A stretch of DNA of 64,000 nucleotides, from positions 1,558,983-1,622,982 of the forward strand of contig NW_003314281.1 in NCBI RefSeq assembly GCF_000143415.4, written 5' to 3'. This stretch comes from Selaginella moellendorffii (Eukaryota; Streptophyta; Lycopodiopsida; Selaginellales; Selaginellaceae). Each line of letters opens with the position of its first letter. Within the stretch, counting starts at the first letter, position 1. Of the stretch, positions 31,202 through 43,502 are shown piece after piece. The notes beneath the pieces were generated by a model that was not told where the DNA came from, did no database searches, and saw nothing but the letters and a program-made list of their open reading frames with translations. The position numbers were made by a program, and so were the translations under genes.

Positions 31202-31993
31202 TCAGCCTTTGGCGAGCTTCTGCAGTAGAGAGTAAGGCCCATTAAACACGTTCTGATCGCCAGGAAACGTTCCCGAGTCGGCGTACTGCCAAAACGTATA
31301 TACTTTCCAGTTGTAAGGATAAGTGGTCACCATGGGACAATAACAAGCGAGCCAAAATGGGCAGACACTGCTAAAGTCCCCATAAGTCCCCACGCATGTG
31401 TTATACCAGTCCGCAGTGCTGTAAATCACTGGATAAACTCCAGTTCCTTGCTTGGAAGTGTTCACAAAGTCCTGGATCCACTTCCTCATCTCTGGCTTTC
31501 CAAGGTTGTAACATGTTTGCAGTGGATTACAAGAGTTTCCACAAGATGGATTGTACTCAATATCCAAAGCTCCAGGAAGTGTTTGCCCATCTGAAGACCA
31601 CCGACCTCCATTTGTGAGGAAGTACATCGCCTGAGTAGCACCATTAGATATGTCCGGACGGCCAAAGTGATATGCTCCACGGATGAAACCTGCACGGTAA
31701 GAACCAACATACTGCTGTGAAAAATATGGGTTTGGGTATCCCGTTCCTTCGGTGCCCTTGATGTATGCGAACCTTGCAACGTTGTTGTAGGCACTCGGCC
31801 AGTCAACATTACCTTGGTAGCTACTTACATCCATACCTGGAACTCCAGATCTAGCTTGGAGGAGAGTGCGACCTGCTGTCAAGCCATGACATTCGTGAGT
31901 GTACAAATCTGAAGTGTTGAGTGAGAATGATTGAGCTGGGATCGAGAGAAAAGATAAAAGGAGAAACGGAAAGATCAAGCAATGAAACACCAT
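31202..31993 (-). CDS. GH25 muramidase (lysozyme), copy 2
   Basis: A 263-residue intronless paralogue of copy 1 in inverted orientation, beginning MVFHCLIFPFLLLSF with a signal peptide. Active-site residues are kept (GMDVSS; GALDIEYNP), as are RGAYHFGRPDIS, YPVIYSTADWYNTC and VYTFWQYADSG. Differences from copy 1 are scattered substitutions (SYQGNVDWPSAYNNVARF, NSCNPLQTCYNLGKPEM), mainly surface-type changes in an otherwise intact frame, which suggests both copies have been under selection. The shared 3' flank extends to ~31095. The 5' flank shares GTTCAAGCTATG and the CATTGTAGC(A/G)CTGACTT region near 32090, so the duplicated unit is larger than the gene. Confidence 0.93.
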   Translation of the reverse strand: MVFHCLIFPFLLLSFLSIPAQSFSLNTSDLYTHECHGLTAGRTLLQARSGVPGMDVSSYQGNVDWPSAYNNVARFAYIKGTEGTGYPNPYFSQQYVGSYRAGFIRGAYHFGRPDISNGATQAMYFLTNGGRWSSDGQTLPGALDIEYNPSCGNSCNPLQTCYNLGKPEMRKWIQDFVNTSKQGTGVYPVIYSTADWYNTCVGTYGDFSSVCPFWLACYCPMVTTYPYNWKVYTFWQYADSGTFPGDQNVFNGPYSLLQKLAKG

Positions 31994-31999
31994 AGCTTG

Positions 32000-32517
32000 A
32001 ACTTGGAGACCTTGGAACTTAATTTCTGCCTAGCTTGAAGTCTTCAAGCCATGCTGTTTTAAAGAGATTGCAGCTTAATCTTGATTACATTGTAGCACTG
32101 ACTTTCGGATTTCTGGCCGTTTCTCCAGAAAAAAATATAAACAAAATAAAAAATGGAAGAAGATATCAACCTGAAGTTAGATTGAGGTGTTTTCTGAGTT
32201 TGAGATAAGATTCAACTGAGTTTAGTGTTGTCCAAATCCAAAAGTCTAATGCATTGCATGCACTAGTATATAGCCTCAAGGTTACTTGTACATATGAAAA
32301 ATCATATGTGGGATTCCATAAAAATTCTAAGTTGGATTTCCTAAATTGAAAAATTCCCACTTTCAAGGATGATGTACCTCCTGTTAAAACTTATTTTAAT
32401 TTGGAATGTGGAGGCCCACGTGGCAAGAGAAAAAAGATAGAGAGGGGCACACCCAAGAAAATTCATAAATATGAAGCCCATGAACAAAAAAAAGTCATGG
32501 GGGCATTTTGGAGGTAG
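32000..32517. other. Muramidase copy 2 upstream region
   Basis: The first ~100 bp repeat the upstream flank of copy 1 in inverse orientation (CTTGATTACATTGTAGCACT and the reverse complement near 23030). Beyond that is AT-rich DNA without a gene I can support. Confidence 0.5.
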
Positions 32518-32660
32518 TGTTGAGAATGTGATTGTGAGCATTAAAAAGTTATATGTTAGTGAGTCTTTTCAGATATTTTTCTCTTATTACTATGATGACA
32601 AGAGATTAATATTGTTAAACCTTTTATCAGTCCCTTTTATATAAGTGTTAGTAAATTAGA
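32518..32660 (+). mobile_element. 5' scrap of the large LTR
   Basis: Begins TGTTGAGAATGTGATTGTGA and follows the LTR start for ~140 bp (AGTGAGTC..., TATCAGTCCCTT) before diverging. Confidence 0.6.
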
Positions 32661-34250
32661 CTTACAATGGTGTTATATGTGGGGGACTTGGAGAAAGTTT
32701 TAAGTCCTCTCATATTATATATAGCCTTTTTGGGCAATTAGGGCCCAAAATTCATCTGGGTTGACTCAGGACAAGCCTCAATTCCAGGCTTAGGATTGAC
32801 TTGGGACAACCTAAAATAAAGTTTTTAGGTCTGGTGGGAAATGAGGAAATGCTACAGCCAATGCACCCAAGAAAATTCACAAAAGATGGAATCACTACAC
32901 CATCGCTCAAGAAGATAATCATGTAACTTAAGAGCACCCATAGCAACATTAAAGATGCAACCACAAGTTATAAACCAAGTAAGAGTTAGAGAATTTTGTG
33001 TTTGTATTCATGATGAATTTCTAGAAAAACTTGGCATTTCTAGCATCATTTTCAATTCAGAATTCTCATATATTTGCAAGATAGAGTCTTGGTGATGCTG
33101 TGGTGAATTAAAATTTTCATTTCATTTAAGTTATTTTTTTTCTTTTAAGGAAACTCAAATGGACTTGGAACTCATGGAAACTCTAGAGGTAAGTGCTCAA
33201 AAAATTGAATTATACCTCTAGAAACATGTCTAATGTAGTCCATCACTTACTCAACAAGGTGTTTCCACCACTAAAACTTCTCTAAATCCACAATATTTAT
33301 CTAATGTGAGTTTTTCAATCTTTTTAGAGCTTGTATTATAGGTTGCCTCACTTCCACCTAGCTTGGATTTGAGAGTTTGAAATGAGGTGTCGAATTCAAA
33401 TGATTTCTAATGAAAGTTTGAAGTTAGGAAGAGGAAAACATAGACACTAGAGGAGATGACCACTCTCAATTATGCGAAGTGTTTAGATAATATAAAGTAT
33501 AAAGAGGGTGGATCTATGAAGAAGTCTAAGGGGAAAAACAATAAGTGGAAGTGAATTTAACATTAGTATTATGAGAATAAATGTTACTATGATTATCCCC
33601 AATGCAAAAACTAGGAGGATATAACCTCAACATTTGGAAGTGGGAGCTTGATATTCTAAGTGGGCAATTAAGCTATTGGAATATATCAAGTGATGAATGC
33701 ATCACTTGGAAATTATATTATGACTTCCCAGAGGAGTTTTACAATAAGATGGTTTCAGAGAGTAGAACTATAGATATAGATGGCCTTGTTTTTGACACAT
33801 TAGAACAAAAATTTGTTGCTTTCAATAAGCACTATACACCACAGACTCAGCCCTCACAACCAACTGAGTCCTTATAACTAATTGAGCTTGAAGGTATGCC
33901 ATTTATATTTGTTTTATGGTTTATAAGTTTTTAATGCATTTTAGATCTAAGTCAAGAGCTAGGTCAACTTTGAAAAGAGTAAAGGACAACACCCTAAAAA
34001 CTAGTATGAAAAGATAGAGGGCACCAAAGGGTGTTGAAGGGATGATAAAGATGATGGAGAAATGTTGAGAAGCACAAATGAAGCTTGCACAAAATCTTCA
34101 TGAGCAAAACAGCAAACAATGATTGACACCTTGAGTTCGGAATCACAATGGACACAAGAGTGCTTGAGTAATAGTCTATAGGGTGTGAGGGACTAATTTT
34201 CTTGTCAAAATGACTTGTTTGAGATGTAGATTAGGAAGGGAATGTAATTC
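32661..34250. other. Repeat-derived DNA; one open frame of unknown identity
   Basis: No confident gene. Frame 33602-33877 (+) encodes 91 residues (NIWKWELDILSGQLSYWNIS, FDTLEQKFVAFNKHYTPQTQ) with no start-side continuity. It could be the second open frame of the adjacent Harbinger-type transposon, but I see no SANT/Myb motif. Confidence 0.3.
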
Positions 34251-34269
34251 TTTTAATGGTGCAAACTCA

Positions 34270-35470
34270 ATATTTAATCCATTATAATCTTTGTAAATCT
34301 ACATCCAAAAGTACTTCTAACAACATTACTTTCTTTAGTGCTATAATTTGGATCATTGCTACTGCCATCCCACTCCTCCAAAAATCTATCACCACTGGTT
34401 ATCATAATGTTATGCATAATAACACAAGTTGTGATATAATTACATTGCATATAAGGATCACCACAATAAAGTTGCTTATTCAAATACCTCCACTACATCT
34501 TTAGTTGACCAAATGTTTGTTCGACTGCAATTTTAGTAGAGGAGTGTATGAAGTTATATTGTCACCAACAAATGGAATAAACATTCCCACAGCAATATCA
34601 TAGCCACCATCTGCTATTAAATACTCAATGTCTCCAAACCTTGTATGGTAAATAGGACCATTCAATCTCTCACAACGAATAACTTGTGACTGTGGTCCAA
34701 ACTTTTTGATCATTTGCAAATCTTGGATATCCAACTCTCAAGTCTAAAAACCAAGATTCATTATCAACAATAGCTTAAGCTTGCATGCTAAACTATCATT
34801 TATAATCCCTCCACTTTTGTTCATCAAAACCACCTAGAAGCTTTATTTGGATGTGTGTGCAATCAATATCTCCAACATAATTTAGGAAACTATGCAATCT
34901 TTAGAAATCATTCTTCACTATTTGAAGTTCTTCCCTTTCTGGCTACCTAATATATGTGCTTCTGTGTTTTTCCATAAGTGCTCTCACAAATTTCTTTAAT
35001 ACTTTTATACAAGTTGCATGGTGATATCCAAACTTCTCTGAAAATGTAGGCCATATATCCCTTATAGCTAACTGTCACAAAGAGATACTTATATGTTTTA
35101 CTACAAAGTTCTTTTTACTTGGAATGTTGTAAAGACCTTGTGAAGGATTCATCATTTAATAAGTTGCAAAGGAAATCGATAAGAGAAGAAGCAACAAAAT
35201 TACTCAAAGCCATAGAAGAGTGTAACCTTTTTTGTTTTTGAAGTGTGTATTGAACAATAAATTCATATACCTCCATCACAATTTAAGATTGGCAAAGAAT
35301 GTTGGAAATCACTACAAACTCTTATTCTTTGCTATCACTCTCATTTTCCAAGGTCACTACCTTATCTTCTGAGCCAAAAGCACCTTGATCAAGTACTCCA
35401 TCATTCTTAATTGCCCTTCTTGAGCTCTCTGTTATGCCCTCTTTGCAATGGGAAACACCCTATTCAAATG
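34270..35470 (-). pseudogene. PIF/Harbinger DDE transposase remnant
   Basis: Minus strand, split by several stops, reads in order: KTQKHIY near 34960, YVGDIDCTHIQIKLLGGFDE (first catalytic Asp in GDIDCTHI, ~34880-34815), SMQA and AIVDNESWFLDLRVGYPRFA (~34795-34715), EYLIADGGYDIAVGMFIPFV (second Asp, LIADGGY, ~34620), AVEQTFGQLKM (Glu, ~34520), and CVIMHNIMI (~34420). The order GxIDGTH, DxGY, ExxxG/Q-LK is that of HARBI1-like transposases. No intact frame; terminal repeats were not located. Confidence 0.8.
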
Positions 35471-35544
35471 GCAAGGAAATTTTGAATTAGGGATCTTTAG
35501 GGCAAAATTAAAGGTACTGGGATTTTGATTAAGGACCCCCCCTC

Positions 35545-36180
35545 AATTTAGTCTGATTAACTATTTATGGAAAGTGTTTAGATTTGACAGTTAAACATAT
35601 TTATGAAATGTAGAGATTGTCCTACATATGATAGTGTTATTCTTACATGCAAATTCACAATTTAATGTCATTCCATATTAATAAGTTTGCATGATTGTCC
35701 TAAAGATTAATTGTTGGAATTGGGGTGAAACTTCAAAACATACATTCATATAGGGTAGGAGGTGGGGGGATTCCAAATGTGTAGTAGGACAGTGGGTAAG
35801 TCAAGCATCTTGAGACACTATATATCTTCTTGCTAAGCGTATTTATCCTTGTTCCACATCTAGCTTGAGTCTAACCCTAAGCTTTATATTGAAGTACCCA
35901 TATCTTTGCATTAGACCACTAGTATACTAAAATAATGCTAAACTCTATTTGGCTTCTTTTTACATACTAGTCTTAGTATTGGGATGTTGAATGCTCTAAA
36001 ACTATTATAATATCACTCTATGCTCTTGTCCCTTCACTTTTTGGCTAAATGCTTAAAAATTACTTTGTGCTCTAGTTCTTTTACTATTTAACTTATGTTT
36101 AGGAGTTTGGCTCTGTCCCTTTGTTCAATGGCCCAATGCTCTAAAACTTGAGTCCCATTCCATTGATTATTTTTATCATA
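35545..36180 (+). mobile_element. Middle fragment of the large LTR
   Basis: Follows the LTR from TATTTATGGAAAGTGTTTAG through GGGATTCCAAATGTGTAGTA to GGCCCAATGCTCTAAAACTT. LTR 5' and 3' ends are missing. Confidence 0.7.
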
Positions 36181-36342
36181 ATTATTGTTGATGTCAAATA
36201 ATTTGTCATTCGTTTGGATGGTAGATTATTATATATTTGTTCAATGAAAAAATAACACTTTGTTGTAAGGAACCAACTCCTCAAAGTGTTGTATGTTAAA
36301 GGATTCTTGAAATCATAACCAAAACAATAAAAAGTTTATCAA

Positions 36343-36490
36343 ATGAAACCGAGTCTGAAATCAAGTCCGAGACTAACTTTAAGGCCAAGTTTGAAACCGA
36401 GTCTGAGATTTGAAATCAAGTCCAAGACTAAGTCTAAGAGCGAGTCCAAGGTCGAGTCCAAGATTAAATCTGAGACTGAGTCTAAATACT
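36343..36490. repeat. GAGTCC/AAGTCT-type minisatellite
   Basis: Degenerate 6/12-bp repeats of the type (A/C)GAGTC(C/T)(A/G)AG for ~145 bp, followed by a G-homopolymer at ~36531. The reverse-complement array is at 45975-46275. Confidence 0.7.
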
Positions 36491-37885
36491 AATACAAGTC
36501 ATGGGGTGAAATCCCAAAGCAATTGTATCCTGGGGGGGGGGGGAGTTGCAAGGGGGTTCCAAAAGTATAGTAAGAATCATCATTGGAGAGTTTTCCAATA
36601 GTGCTTCCAAATTGAGTTAAGGTTAGGATTAATGATTAGTGGAATTGAGTGGGAGTGAGCACAAACTTGGGTGGTGCTAGAGAGGCCACCCAAGGAAGTG
36701 CTCAAGAGTAGCTTCTATTCCCAAAAGGGAAATCAATTGTAGTGCTCTTGGCTCATATAGAGTGATACCCCATTTAAATACTATGCAAATCATTAGTCAT
36801 CGTTCCTTCTTAGGGATTTACGCCTTTTCTTTGGGATAGAAGTGTGAGAGTAGGGGTATTCATACCAGGTTATTAGGCCATAGTGTTTCCCTTTGGATTC
36901 CCAAAGTAAGAGATGCACTCAAGATTTGGGATTTAGAGGGATTAAGTTTTATTATACCTAGGGATGTTAAGAATTTAGAGCTGTGGTGTGTTTGGCTACT
37001 TATGCCTATGGAGAGTGTAATCGAACTTTAAGTTTAGTTTAACCCAGTGAAGGAGATTGGAAGAGAATTTAGGAATTTGTAGATGGATGGCTAACACCTT
37101 ATTACTCGTGTAATATATGGCTGAATCCAAATAAAACCAAGTAGAAGCTGGTACAATAGGCAGAAACCTTGGCATGGGAACTTAACTAAGGTCAAGGTAG
37201 AGGTGGTTGGATAGACAATGTAAGTTGACAAATTGAAAAAGAAAAATTTATGGTTTACATTTGTAAGTAACAAAAAATAAGAACTCAAAAGATGATCTAT
37301 AGGGGTTCAAATGTAAAGGGAAAGGGCTTATGAACAAAAGCACACTCATTTTTTCAATTGGTTAAGGGTCTTAGGATATTATAAGCTCTTGAATTTGGAC
37401 TTCTCGGGATATCACCTAGGTTATACTCTTTAGTTACTTACTGATACATCATCCTTAAATTTGATTAATACTAGGCTAAGTGACCTCCCGAAAAGTCTCA
37501 ATTTAGGATTTTATATTTAATATTATAGGGCGTCTCAAGTCCAACTTTATTGATTGGTTAGAGAAATCACACCATATATTGAAATTCACATCTAGCAATT
37601 TAGTTTCCTCTAGTTGGGCTTGACCCAAGGGGTAGGGTATTAAGAAAGTAGAGTTCGAAAGAGAGTTGTGGCTCTCAGCTTTCATTCATGAGGGCATGAA
37701 CTTGCAAGAAAGCATGGTGAATTATAAGTAACTAAAAAGAACGAATTGAAACACAATCCATAAAAATGTTTATGGTTAAACATCTTTGGGTTTAAGTAGT
37801 ATTTGACCTCTCAGGAAGTTTAAATTTAGGAGCTTACATACTCCAAGTATAATATATAGAAATATGGACAAGTATGAACAAAATG
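36491..37885. other. AT-rich intergenic DNA
   Basis: No gene or intact element. A 12-13-nt G run lies at ~36531-36543, a feature also found inside the LTRs. Confidence 0.5.
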
Positions 37886-37889
37886 ACTA

Positions 37890-38520
37890 CTCAAATTTAA
37901 TTGTACAATAATAAACCTACCAACAAGCCAATAGCATAACCAAAGAGTTTAATAAGCTAGCTATGAATGATCAACACTCAGTTAAAACTAATGACCAACT
38001 CAAGATTAATAAAAGCTCACTACTCTCATACAATCTAATAAAATCCAAAGTATAATGTGCCACCAAGCATGATACTATAAAAAAAAGTCACAATAGTCAC
38101 CTTTTTAAAAAAACACAATGGCCTTTTTTTTATGCCAACTCTAGACTCTATTCAACTCAATTATTTTAGCCCCAAAAGTCAACATCCCCTTTTAGTTGCA
38201 TCATACAAATTACTTATTAAGATTTAAACTAACCAAAGTCAATTTCAACCCCTTCATTAGTTTGTTATGGCTTTTGAAAATAGAATGGTTTTCAAGAAAA
38301 ATGATCAATAGATCAAACATTGAAAAAACCTAAGAAAATTTATGGAAAATTTTCTATTTTAAAAAAGAATGACTTATAGTCTGGCAATACGAACTTTTAA
38401 GACTTAACCAACTTCCTCCTATTTACAACTTCACATAATTTCACTTCAATATAAATTCTTATGACCCAACAACATACTTAAACATTCAACAATATGCCTA
38501 TAATCCAAGTGGGTACACAT
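37890..38520 (-). mobile_element. Internal-region fragment of the large LTR element
   Basis: Reads with the same + text as 43500-44150 and 59860-60500 (GCTAGCTATGAATGATCAAC, AGCTCACTACTCTCATA), i.e. antisense to the element's own orientation. Strongly AT-shifted. Confidence 0.6.
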
Positions 38521-38539
38521 TTGGTTGCTATAGTGTTAT

Positions 38540-39716
38540 ATGCATCCCTTATGTATGGATTTTAGTTACTTTTTTATACTATATAGTATGAGTTTTTGCT
38601 TGGGTTTATAGGATGGATGTGAGATGTACCATTTATATGAGTTTGCACTTGGACTTGTGAGTGGTATATTAGCAATTTAAAATTACCCTTTGAGTTGGCA
38701 GGATTAATGTTGGTTTTTATAAGTTATTCTATATTATTGTAATTAAAAGTAAACCTCCCTTAAGTTTGTTATAAGTGGCAAATAGACTAATCTGTTAACT
38801 ATTAAGCATGACATTAGTAAATTCTTCTTAAGCATGATTATAAATGGATTAATTAAGATTGTAGGCATTAGTATATTAGTTTGAATAGTCATTGCTGTAC
38901 TCTAAACAACAATAAACTTTTCTTAGATTAATTTGAGGTTTAATCAAGTTGAGACCAAAAAGAGAGCTATTAAGGACAAAAGATCAAACACTTAAATTTT
39001 TTTTTTTTTAGAGAGATGATTTGCAATGAAGTGTGATCTCATTGCTTGGTCTTACAAATAGTGAGTCATGGGATGGATAATGGTAAAACATTATTTGTTA
39101 TTAAAAGGCTTGAGTTACAATACTCAATTTTTTTCCAAGGAACTTTGTTGCTCTTTGAGTAGCTTAGTGTTAGATTAATTTTGAATTTGGTTAGAAAAAG
39201 AGTGATAAGTTTTTCTATGTTATGAACGAAGTTGGTGATGTTAGATATTGTTAATCTTTATCGATGGGGTGTGGCATTTATGTTGCATTTTGTTGAATAG
39301 AGTTGGCAACTCACGTAACTTTTGAAGTAATAATATAGGTTTGTTTATAGTGTTACTCGATTAATGATCAAGTTATTGTGATTTTTATATATTATATCCT
39401 AATGATTTTGAGTAATGTGTTTAAGAAGTTGTTTAATCAAATAATGATTAACCCCAAAGTGATTGATGATGATGCTAGTTTACTTGCACATAATAACATT
39501 GTAGTAGCTTTAACAGGGTTTTCTAAAGTGCTCCATTATGATAAGCTAGTGATGGTACTTTGGTTTATTAAGAGTTTGCCCATTAAGGTTTTGAAAAAGT
39601 TGTAACCTTAGTTTGTTGGTAGATTTGTTGACGCTTGGAGTACATTATTTGATAGAGAAGGTATGTAGTTGAGGCACTAATATTACTAACACTTGTGTTA
39701 ATGAAAGTGGCATTAT
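38540..39716 (+). mobile_element. Internal region of a host LTR element interrupted at 39716
   Basis: Corresponds to element internal sequence equivalent to ~40940-41610 and then on into the segment seen reversed at 61385-60750. It stops at GGCATTAT where a full LTR begins, so it was the target of a nested insertion. Confidence 0.65.
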
Positions 39717-40835
39717 TGTCATGAATGTGATTTCGGGTATCAAAAGTTACCTGTTGGCTAGTCCTTACGGACACTCTTTCCTTACTGCCACGATGGCAGG
39801 AGGTCGGTATTGCTAGTTCCCTTTATCAGCCCTTCTTGTTCAAGTGTTGATTTACTGTGCTTAGCACTTGTACTTAGCCAGATGGACATAAGGTAGGAAC
39901 TCCTATGTGTTTCTAGTTGAGCATACTCAACCTGGCTCTTAATTCTCTTTTGCTTTGTCTTGCACTAACTTGACAAGAACCCTCGCATATTGAAACTAAT
40001 CCCTCAATATCACTAGATGATAATTTATCATGTTTGCCAAACACCCTTGGTATCATGCCCTTTATGTTTCGGTCCCAAATGCTATTTATGGAAAGTGTCT
40101 AGATTTGCTCATTTGGCATATCTACGGAATGTAGAGATTGGCTTGAACACAATGGTGTTCGTCCCGTGTCCAAATTCACATTTTAGTGCCATTCCATATT
40201 TAGTAAATTTTGAGCTTGTCCCAGAGATTAACTCCTAATACTAAGGGAGGTTTGGGGTGAAAGCCCAAAGCGTGTGTTCCTCGAGAGGGGAGGGGGGGGG
40301 GGGGGATATGGGGGATTCCAAATGTATAACAGGGATAGTGGGTAGGTTGGGCATGGCCGACTAACCTGAGGCATAGTCTAGCTCCCACTTGTGTGGCTGT
40401 CCTTGTTTTGCGTCTAGCTTGGGTCTAAGCCCAAATTCCATTCTATGCTAGTTGGTGGAGTACCTATACCCTTACGTTAGGCCACTGGTATGCCAAAATA
40501 GTGCTAAACTTCGTTTGGCTCCGTTTTGTGTATTAGTCCTGGCATTAGGATGCTGGTTGCTCTAGGACTGTTCCAAGTCGCTCCAAGCTCCTGTCCCTTC
40601 ACTCCTTGGGTAGTAGCTCCATGGTTCGGTTCCATCACTCCTTGGCTCCATGCTTGGGAGTTTGGCACCATTCTTTTGTTCAGTGGCCCAAGGCCCTAAA
40701 CCTCAGGTTCCACACCACTATCCTATGGACACGTGGCATTTATCACATGGCATAAAGAGGGTTTAGGTTTTGCTTCGTGGTGTTATCCTATGGTAAAGCA
40801 CCATAGGATAAAGGGTAAAAACTTTATGCACTACA
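39717..40835 (+). mobile_element. 5' LTR of the large element (+ orientation)
   Basis: 1,119 bp, TGTCATGAATGTGATT to TATGCACTACA, preceded by ATTAT (39712-39716). It contains a G homopolymer (~40288-40304). The primer-binding site TGGTATCAGAGG follows at 40838, complementary to plant initiator-Met tRNA 3' ends. About 780 bp of internal sequence continue to ~41615. Confidence 0.85.
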
Positions 40836-40837
40836 TT

Positions 40838-40849
40838 TGGTATCAGAGG
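40838..40849 (+). promoter_or_regulatory. Primer-binding site (initiator Met tRNA)
   Basis: TGGTATCAGAGG, two bases after the LTR end CTACA; the standard plant LTR-retrotransposon site is TGGTATCAGAGC. It fixes the 5' LTR identity and orientation. Confidence 0.85.
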
Positions 40850-42923
40850 AAAACATCTAAGCAAGTACTATACAATGAGATTAGGCAACTAGTCTTGTTA
40901 CATACGCAAAGATGAAAACGATGATTACACGCTTGGGTGCAAAGACTTTGCAATCATTCCTTGGGTATAGATCTTAGTTACCTTTTTGTACTAGAGTAAT
41001 AAGCTTTTGCTTAGGCTCATAAGTTGGATGTAAGATGTTCCATTTTACATGAGTTTGTGCTTGGGCTCGTGAGTGTGGCATATTAGCAATTCAAGGTTAC
41101 ACTTTGAGTTGGGAGGATTAATGTTAGCCTATCAGTGGTTCCATGAGTTGTTCCTTGTACGATGGGATAAGTAAACCTTCCCTAAGTTTGCTATGAGTGG
41201 AAAATAAGCTGGTTCGTAGCTGTTTGGCACGGCATTAGTGGATCCTTCCTAGGCATGATTATAAGTGGATCAATCAAGACTGTAGGGATTAGTCTATTGG
41301 TTCAAATAGTCATTGCCGTGCTCTCTCATAAACTTTTCTTAGATTGGACTGAAGGTAGTGCGAATGCAAGTTTGAGGTTTAGTCAAAGATGAGACCGAAA
41401 AAAGAGTTATTAGGGACGAAGGATCAAATATGTAAATTATCTTCTCTTCTTGGAGAGATGATTTGCAACGAAGTGTGACTCATTACTCGTGTTCACAATA
41501 TGCAATCAAGAGTCCCTATCTTGATGCATGTTGAAAGGGATGGTTTTACAAGTGGTGAGTTATGGGATAGATAGTGGTAAAGCGCTAAACCATTTTATCT
41601 AGGTTTGCTATTGAAAATGCCTTCCCCAACAACTCTTAACAAATGGAACAATGAGCATAAAACTCAAAGAACCAAAAGTTTGAAGAAGCTTATAGCCAAG
41701 TCTTGCCTAACAATGATCATGAGTCTCGCATATACTAACTTCAATGCTAAAGAAGAAATCATAATATAACCCATAATATCCTTCTCAACACATCCATAAG
41801 CTAAACTTCATAATGTAAAAGCTAATGAAGAGCATGTTTGCATCAATCCAAAAGCTAAGTATAACAAAGTTATGCTCAACAAATGATCATCCAATCCAAT
41901 CCTCCATAAATCCATTTATAGCAAGACGTAACTCACTTTATAATAAGCACAAGAAGAATCATCAATGATCGATATAAAGAATTTAACATCCTCAATACTA
42001 ATCACTAACTCATCCTCTTATAGAGTTAGCATTATCCATAACTAAATCACCTTTCAAGGAAAAGTTCAAAGCTCAACCCTTACTAAACAATTTGGTCTAA
42101 AACACAACTAACTTAAATTTGCAACTCAGCTCGTTTGAATGCCAATACAGTTGCTTAACTAGCAAATGCACGAATACCAATAACACAAAGTCATGGCCAA
42201 ATCATAAAAAAATTCATCATCGAGACTAATGAAATTCGACATCAATCTTTTTGAGAGACATCTCATTTCACTCAAATCTCAACATTAACAATGTCAACAA
42301 CAAGGCATCACTTCAATGCTATCAACACCATAACAAAGCTAGAAGAAAGCAAGAGTGAATCACCACTCTAAACTCTCTTAGCAACTAAACTAACCAAAGT
42401 TGAAGATACTTTACTCAGTATCCAAGACTAGTTCTTCAATAATACTCAGCTATAGATAACACTTCATCAAGGAGTGAATCACCACATGCAAAATTTAATG
42501 AAATCCAACACTACGAACTAAACATAACTAAATGATATCGATAGAGAAATTGACATGCCAACATGGAAAACCACGTAAGTCTAACGACACGATCCTCCAC
42601 AACACCATCCGATAAAGTAAGCCCATCACTAGTAAATCATCATCAAGCGAAGCAAGTGTCTAATAGTCCTCGACGAAGTCTACAACCAACCACTAATTGC
42701 CAAGCAACCAACAATCACTCTTTCAACTTGCCTTCACAAGACCCAAACATTAAACTCATGTTATCGAGTCATATACTTGTCCAATATGAACATAATACCC
42801 TAGATACGAGATATTAGCTCATGGACAAGCACAAACTAAATGACCACTCAAATCCAACTCAACCACAATAAGCTCACTAATGCATTTAGCCTATAGCTCT
42901 AAGCATGCCTTGAAGAGGCTAGC

Positions 42924-43502
42924 TGTAGCGCATGTGATCATAGGATGAGATTTGGATATACTGTCACCATGGATCCTTGGAACCTTGGGGGATAAATGGG
43001 GATAAAATAGCCACTAAGGGCTCTCTCATCAAACAATTGCCCCTTTTCCAGTTGGCTTAAGGGGAAAGAGATAAGGTGCGTTACAGTTGGTATCAAGGGA
43101 AATGGCACGGATTCGATTCCCATTGATTAGTGGCTACTTAAAAATATAATATGCCCTTGAGTAAGGTATATTCCTACCCCTAAATTTGAAATTGTACATA
43201 TTGAGCATCCATACGTATGTCTTTCCTCTTGTATGGAGTATCCACGGACGAAGGTATCCATTGTGGGGTTCCCCTTGGCTCAGTAGAGATTGTTAGTCAA
43301 TAGTCAATGAGGACATTGACATCTCTAAAGGGGGGATAAGTGTAGCATATATGATCATGGGATGAGATTTAGATATATTGTCACCGTGGATCTTTGGAAC
43401 CTTAGGGGATAAATGGGGATAAAATAGCCACTAAGGGCTCTCTCATCAAGCAATTGCCCCTTTTTCAGTTGGCTTAAGGGGAGAGAAATAAGGTGCGCTA
43501 CA
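42924..43502 (+). mobile_element. TRIM: miniature LTR retrotransposon, complete
   Basis: Total 579 bp. 5' LTR 42924-43085 and 3' LTR 43341-43502, both 162 bp, TGTAGC... to ...GTGCG(T/C)TACA. Primer site TGGTATCAAGGG begins at 43088. Polypurine tract AAAGGGGGGATAAG at 43327-43340. The 5-bp target duplication CTAGC is perfect at 42919-42923 and 43503-43507. The 255-bp interior has no coding capacity. The undisturbed site is seen in the paralogous DNA at ~59863 (AATAGGCTAGCTATGCATGA). I see no 5S-like box, so it is not evidently a Cassandra-type TRIM. Confidence 0.92.

Noticed and set aside
42924-43085. Cassandra-type TRIM with 5S RNA promoter
   Set aside because: LTR size and primer type are compatible but I find no 5S A/C-box-like sequence.
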